A DNA stretch of 64,000 nucleotides from positions 3,038,001-3,102,000 of the forward strand of contig NZ_CP090177.1 of assembly GCF_042214795.1 (NCBI RefSeq). Direction: 5' to 3'. The position numbers and the translations under genes were made by a program. This DNA comes from Arcobacter iocasae (GTDB lineage Bacteria; Campylobacterota; Campylobacteria; Campylobacterales; Arcobacteraceae). This document shows positions 59,730 to 64,000 of this stretch, in pieces. Numbering within the stretch: the stretch's first letter is position 1; every line of letters starts with the position of its first letter. The notes beneath the pieces were generated by a model. The model was not told the origin of the DNA. It made no database searches and was given only the letters and a program-made list of their open reading frames with translations.

Positions 59730-62699
59730 ATGAAAAACATTCTACTACTTTTTCTTTTTCTTTCTTTTGCATACTCACAAGAATTGCAAAAAATAAAACT
59801 CCAACTACAATGGAAACACCAATTTGAATTTGCAGGTTTCTATGCAGCAAAACAGCAAGGTTATTATAAGAAATATGGTCTTGATGTAGAGTTTATTGAA
59901 TTTAACTCAAAAATGAATATTGTCAATGAAGTACTTAAAGGTAACGCAGACTATGGACTTAGCTATTCAACTTTGATTGCAGATTATATGAAAGGTCAAC
60001 CTATCGTATTTATAGCAAACTTTTTTAAGCAATCTCCTTTAGTCTTAGTTACACAAAAAAACATTCATACCCCTGCTGATATGAAAGGGAAAAAAATAAT
60101 GGGACTACTTGATGGTACCCATAAACAAATCATATTAACAATGTTAGATAAATTTAATGTTACAGAAAATGATTTTATAAATATTACACGAAAATTTAGT
60201 ATTAAAAGTTTTATCAATAAAGAAGTTGATGCACTAAGTATTTTTACAACCAATGAAATTTATACATTAGATAAATTAGGTATTCAATACAATATTTTAG
60301 ATCCTGCAGTATTTGGAACAAAATTTTATGATTTAAATCTTTTTACTTCTAAAAGTGAGTTACAAAATAACCCTGATCGTGTTAAAAACTTTAGAAAAGC
60401 TTCTATTGAAGGTTGGGAATATGCTTTAAAACACAAAGAAGAGATTGCAGACCTTATTATGAAAAAATATAATACTCAAAATAAGACAAAAGAAGCCTTA
60501 CTCTTTGAAGCAAATCAAATCGAATATTTAATGCTAACCAATGTTTATCCTATTGGAAGTATTGATTTAGAAAGAGTAGAAACTATTGCTGATAGTTTTA
60601 GTCAATCAATGTACATGCAAAAAGAATCAAGAGAAGAGTTAGAGGATTTTATATATAAAGCAAAAAAAAATACTCTAGAATTAACAACAAAACAAAAAGA
60701 GTATCTTCAACAAAAGAAAGTTTTAAAACTCTGTGTTGATCCAAATTGGATGCCTTTAGAAAAAATTGAAGAGGGAAGACATATTGGACTAGCGGCTGAC
60801 ATTATTCAATTAATTTCTAAAAAAATCAATATACCCTTACAGCTCATAAAAACTAACAATTGGTCAGAAACTTTAGATAAAGTAAAAAAAAGAGAGTGTG
60901 ATATTTTGTCACTTGCCGCAAAAACTCCTTCAAGAAAAGAATATCTTGACTTTACTACACCTTATGTAAAAATACCTTTAGTTGTTGCAACAAAAACAGG
61001 AGTTCCTTTCTCAGACAATTTAAATAAACTTAAAGAAAAACCTTTAGGAGTAGTAAAAAACTATTCTATTTATGAATTATTAAAAGCAAAATATCCAAAT
61101 ATTAACTTAGTTGAAGTTGGATCTGTAAAGGAAGGTTTAGACTTCATTGAACAAGAAAAGATTTTTGGATTATTAGATAATTCAATAGTAATCAATGATA
61201 CGATTCAAAGAGATTATTTACATAATAAAATTAGTATTACAGGACAATTCCCTGAAAGTTTTCATCTAAGTATTGCTTCAAGAAATGATGAACCTATTTT
61301 ACACAATATTTTAGAAAAAGCTCTTCTATCAATTGACAGAAAAACAAAAGATCAAATAATAATAAAATGGACTAATCTTAAGTATCAAGTAAAAACAGAT
61401 TACAGAATAATTGTACAATTAATATTTATAACTCTTGTATTAATTAGTATTTTTATATATTGGAATTTAAAACTTAAAGATGAGATAAAAAAGAAAGAAA
61501 TGGCTAAAAAGAAATTACAAGATAGTGAAGAAAAATTTCGAACACTTTTCAATGTAGCCCCAGTACTTTTAAATGCATTTGATGAAAAAGGAAAAGTAGT
61601 TTTATGGAATAAAGAGTGTGAAAAAGTTTTTGGTTGGAAAAAGGAAGATATAATAAAAGTTGAAAATCCATTATCTATGTTTTATCCGAAAAAAGAAGAT
61701 CAACAAAAAGTTTTAGATTCTTTAAAAGAAATACAATACAATATTTACCAAGAATGGCACCCTCAAACAAAAAATGGTGAAAATATTATTACTATGTGGG
61801 CGAATATCAAATTACCAAATAATGAAGTTATAAACTTAGGATATGATATTACAAAACAAAGAGCATATGAATACTCATTAAACCAAAAAACAGAACAACT
61901 AGCTATTGCAAAAAAACAATTAGAAGAGTTAAATAATTCTCTTGAAGAAAAAATAGAACTTGAAATTGAAAAAAGCACTAAACATCAAATGATATTAATG
62001 CACCAAAGTAAGTTAGCACAAATGGGAGAGATGATTGAAAATATCGCCCACCAATGGAGACAACCTCTAGCTCAAATTAATTCATCTGTACTTCTTATTG
62101 ATGCTGTTTTATCAAAAAATAAATTTGAAGATAATACTATCGAGAATAAATTATTAGAAATAGAATCACTAACTTCTTATATGTCTAAAACTATTGATGA
62201 TTTTAAAAACTTCTTCAATCCAAATAAACAAAAGAGTATTTTTAAAATTGAAAGTGCTATTGAAAAAGCCTACGATGTAGTGAAAGGCTCTTTAAATATT
62301 CACCAAATAAAAATCACAAAGAATATTAACAAAGAATTGAAATGTAAAAGTTATATATATGAACTTCAACAAGTAATATTGACTCTATTAAATAATGCAA
62401 TAGATGCATTAGTTATTATGGATATAAGAACACCTGAAATAATTATAAGTGTTTATGAAAGCAATAATAATATTATAATTACAATAGAAGATAATGCCTT
62501 AGGAATAAAGGAAGATTTATTAGAAAAGATTTTTGTGCCTTATTTTACCACAAAACATAAATCACAAGGTACAGGGTTAGGTTTATATATGGCTAAATTA
62601 ATTATAGAAGATGGATTAAATGGAAAATTAAAAGTAGAAAATAAACAACATGGTGCATGTTTTATAATAGAAATTGAAAAAGGAATAGATAATGGGTGA
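59730..62699 (+). CDS. Sensor histidine kinase with two periplasmic binding-protein domains
   Basis: A 989-residue membrane histidine kinase. After a signal peptide (residues 1-16), a NMT1/THI5-like domain (about 20-310; LQLQWKHQFEFAGFYAAKQQ) is followed by a family 3 solute-binding domain (about 323-550; CVDPNWMPLEKIEEGRHIGL). A membrane segment lies at about 560-580, a PAS domain at about 598-710, then a coiled coil. The phospho-acceptor is His774 (IENIAHQWRQPLAQ), and the ATPase boxes are LLNNAIDAL, EDNALGIKED and GTGLGLYMA. The ligand is unknown; NMT1-like domains bind pyrimidines, sulfonates or similar. The gene overlaps the response-regulator gene by 8 bases. Confidence 0.93.
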   Translation: MKNILLLFLFLSFAYSQELQKIKLQLQWKHQFEFAGFYAAKQQGYYKKYGLDVEFIEFNSKMNIVNEVLKGNADYGLSYSTLIADYMKGQPIVFIANFFKQSPLVLVTQKNIHTPADMKGKKIMGLLDGTHKQIILTMLDKFNVTENDFINITRKFSIKSFINKEVDALSIFTTNEIYTLDKLGIQYNILDPAVFGTKFYDLNLFTSKSELQNNPDRVKNFRKASIEGWEYALKHKEEIADLIMKKYNTQNKTKEALLFEANQIEYLMLTNVYPIGSIDLERVETIADSFSQSMYMQKESREELEDFIYKAKKNTLELTTKQKEYLQQKKVLKLCVDPNWMPLEKIEEGRHIGLAADIIQLISKKINIPLQLIKTNNWSETLDKVKKRECDILSLAAKTPSRKEYLDFTTPYVKIPLVVATKTGVPFSDNLNKLKEKPLGVVKNYSIYELLKAKYPNINLVEVGSVKEGLDFIEQEKIFGLLDNSIVINDTIQRDYLHNKISITGQFPESFHLSIASRNDEPILHNILEKALLSIDRKTKDQIIIKWTNLKYQVKTDYRIIVQLIFITLVLISIFIYWNLKLKDEIKKKEMAKKKLQDSEEKFRTLFNVAPVLLNAFDEKGKVVLWNKECEKVFGWKKEDIIKVENPLSMFYPKKEDQQKVLDSLKEIQYNIYQEWHPQTKNGENIITMWANIKLPNNEVINLGYDITKQRAYEYSLNQKTEQLAIAKKQLEELNNSLEEKIELEIEKSTKHQMILMHQSKLAQMGEMIENIAHQWRQPLAQINSSVLLIDAVLSKNKFEDNTIENKLLEIESLTSYMSKTIDDFKNFFNPNKQKSIFKIESAIEKAYDVVKGSLNIHQIKITKNINKELKCKSYIYELQQVILTLLNNAIDALVIMDIRTPEIIISVYESNNNIIITIEDNALGIKEDLLEKIFVPYFTTKHKSQGTGLGLYMAKLIIEDGLNGKLKVENKQHGACFIIEIEKGIDNG

Positions 62700-63381
62700 A
62701 GAAATATATCCGTATAAAGTATTGTTTGTAGAAGATGAAGAAATTATAAGAGAAAACTATACAACATATTTAAAAATGCTTTTTAAAGAAGTATATGAAG
62801 CAAAAGATGGAGAAATAGCACTTAAACTTTACAAAGAAAAAAAACCAGATATTATAATTATAGATATCCACCTACCTAAATTAAATGGTATAGAACTACT
62901 TAAAAAAATTAGAGAAAATGACCATTCAACAAAAGCTATTATGCTAACAGCACATACTGATAAAACATTTTTACTAGATGCTGCATCATTGAAACTTACA
63001 AAATATCTTGTAAAACCAATTTCTAGAAAAGAGTTAAAAGATGCACTTAATGAGTCTATTGAAGAGTTAAATAATTATGACATATTGCCAATAAAAAAAA
63101 TAAAATTGAAAGATAACTATATCTGGAATACAGAACTTCAAGAATTAAAAAATAATAGTAAACTAATTGAACTTACAAGTAAAGAAAAAAAACTATTAAC
63201 TATTTTACTCTCTCGTAAAGATAAAGTATTTTCTTATGATGAAATTTTCGATTACTTTTGGAGGGAAGAAGAATCCTTCACTCTAAACAGTTTAAAAAAC
63301 TTAGTAAAAAGATTAAGAAAGAAATTGCCAGAAAATACTATTATAAATCAATTTAATGAAGGATATAAAATCAAGTTTTAG
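62692..63381 (+). CDS. OmpR-family response regulator
   Basis: A 229-residue two-component regulator. The receiver domain has acidic residues in LFVEDEEIIR, phospho-acceptor Asp58 (IIIIDIHLPKLNG) and Lys108 in YLVKPIS. The C-terminal winged helix (about residues 140-229) shows ELTSKEKKLLTILLSRKDKV and SLKNLVKRLRKKLPENTI, then INQFNEGYKIKF, the OmpR-type DNA-binding pattern. It is the evident partner of the kinase encoded just upstream. Such regulators bind tandem repeats spaced by 10 or 11 bases, as seen in the soxC-moeA gap, but a link is inference. Its end overlaps the convergent membrane gene by 11 bases. Confidence 0.93.
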   Translation: MGEEIYPYKVLFVEDEEIIRENYTTYLKMLFKEVYEAKDGEIALKLYKEKKPDIIIIDIHLPKLNGIELLKKIRENDHSTKAIMLTAHTDKTFLLDAASLKLTKYLVKPISRKELKDALNESIEELNNYDILPIKKIKLKDNYIWNTELQELKNNSKLIELTSKEKKLLTILLSRKDKVFSYDEIFDYFWREEESFTLNSLKNLVKRLRKKLPENTIINQFNEGYKIKF

Positions 63382-64000
63382 GAATTCGATACTTAACTAA
63401 TATTACTATCCAAATATTTAAAGTTAACATAAATAAATTAGGGAGATATGAAAAAATACTTTCATTCCTAAATAAATAAGCTTGTATATTTATAGAAAAA
63501 GAGTTGAGAATTCTTGTAGTGAATAGCATAACTTCAATAATAAATAAAAAACAAGAAACCCTATCGAATAATGTAAATTTTTCTGATGAATAGAACCAAA
63601 AAAGCCAAGAATAAATTGATGCAAAGAATATACACGAAGAAGAAAAAAGAATAAGTCTTGCTTCTATATTATAATCAATATATGTAAATATGAAAAATCC
63701 TACAAAAATAATTAAAATAGGTATTATATATCTAATGTGAACCTGTGAATCTAAGTTTAATAAAGCTCTTATTGCAATATAAAGACTAATAGTTCCAGAT
63801 ATAAATAGAGTATTGGCAATAACAATAGATATAAAATCAGAAATTTTATTCCTTGAAATAACCAATAAAAATCCTATAAAATAGCAATTGGCAAAATAAG
63901 TTAGAAACTTAATAGTCCTATTATAAGGATTTTGTTTATATTTAATAAACATATAAATTGAAAGAAAAAAAAGCACAAATGTATTTATAATAAAAACTAT
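63371..64000 (-). CDS. Multi-pass membrane protein, truncated by window edge
   Basis: The frame stays open to the last base of the window, and the residues before the GTG at 63976 are also hydrophobic, so the gene probably starts outside. The visible 209 residues contain about six or seven membrane segments with short loops, resembling seven-helix sensor domains found in front of signalling domains, though this protein ends after the last helix (IWIVILVKYRIPKT) with no output domain. I do not recognise the family. It converges on the response-regulator gene with an 11-base overlap. Confidence 0.7.
   Translation of the reverse strand: MVFIINTFVLFFLSIYMFIKYKQNPYNRTIKFLTYFANCYFIGFLLVISRNKISDFISIVIANTLFISGTISLYIAIRALLNLDSQVHIRYIIPILIIFVGFFIFTYIDYNIEARLILFSSSCIFFASIYSWLFWFYSSEKFTLFDRVSCFLFIIEVMLFTTRILNSFSINIQAYLFRNESIFSYLPNLFMLTLNIWIVILVKYRIPKT

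Noticed and set aside
1..64000. tRNA genes, rRNA genes, CRISPR arrays, insertion sequences or prophage
   Set aside because: I found no T-loop-type tRNA signatures, spacer-repeat arrays, transposases or phage structural genes. The only recombinase fits XerH.

Overview
The window looks like a chromosomal segment of a member of the Arcobacter group (Campylobacterota). The evidence is very low GC, compact gene packing, a single XerH-type recombinase with a difH-like site beside it, an apparent 6S RNA upstream of purD, the gene order purD-RDD-lptD-PRTase-pnp, histidine kinases of the 'IAHQWRQPL' H-box type, and a Sox thiosulfate-oxidation cluster. All taxon and function statements come from reading the sequence; no database search was run. 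I see no rRNA, tRNA, CRISPR array, insertion sequence or prophage.

Layout. 1-3.6 kb (+ strand): the 3' part of prmC, an M3 metallopeptidase, and two small hypothetical genes. 3.6-4.7 kb: xerH with a difH-like site just upstream. Gene orientation flips here, from + on the left to mostly - on the right, as expected at the replication terminus. 4.7-9.8 kb (-): a chemotaxis operon, cheY-cheA-cheR-cheD-cheB. 9.8-16.7 kb (-): 6S RNA, purD, an RDD membrane protein, lptD, a phosphoribosyltransferase and pnp. 16.7-26.5 kb (-): ilvB-ilvH, lpxD-ftsK, hpf (with a clear terminator), der, a SulP transporter and hemD. 26.6-31.9 kb: mixed strands, with a flagellin-like protein, Ppx/GppA, phosphatidylserine synthase, a diguanylate cyclase, a mini flagellar-rod-like protein, thioredoxin 2, a TtcA-like enzyme and a small unknown. 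31.9-39.2 kb (-): a chemoreceptor, an FMN glutamate-synthase-like protein and PutA. 39.2-44.7 kb (-): a branched-chain-type amino-acid ABC transporter (livJHMGF) preceded in the same direction by a ribbon-helix-helix gene and an unknown 220-residue protein. 44.8-46.7 kb: a DMT exporter and a tandem universal stress protein.

46.7-57.6 kb (-) is the sulfur region. A single long cluster, soxC-soxD-soxX-soxY-soxZ-soxA-lipoprotein-rhodanese-soxB, is followed after two hairpins by an accessory operon: periplasmic thioredoxin, MOSC protein, DsrE-like protein, periplasmic alpha/beta hydrolase and a doubly degenerate HD-GYP protein. SoxAX, SoxYZ, SoxB and SoxCD together would oxidise thiosulfate completely to sulfate in the periplasm. 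Divergently transcribed from soxC is moeA, whose molybdenum cofactor product SoxC needs. After it come a small membrane protein, a sensor kinase with two periplasmic binding-protein domains, its OmpR-type response regulator, and a truncated membrane protein at the window end.

The most interesting non-coding signals are: three tandem 11-bp repeats between soxC and moeA that recur as two copies upstream of the RHH/liv operon; a perfect 10-bp inverted repeat just ahead of the RHH gene; the difH-like site; and the 6S RNA candidate.
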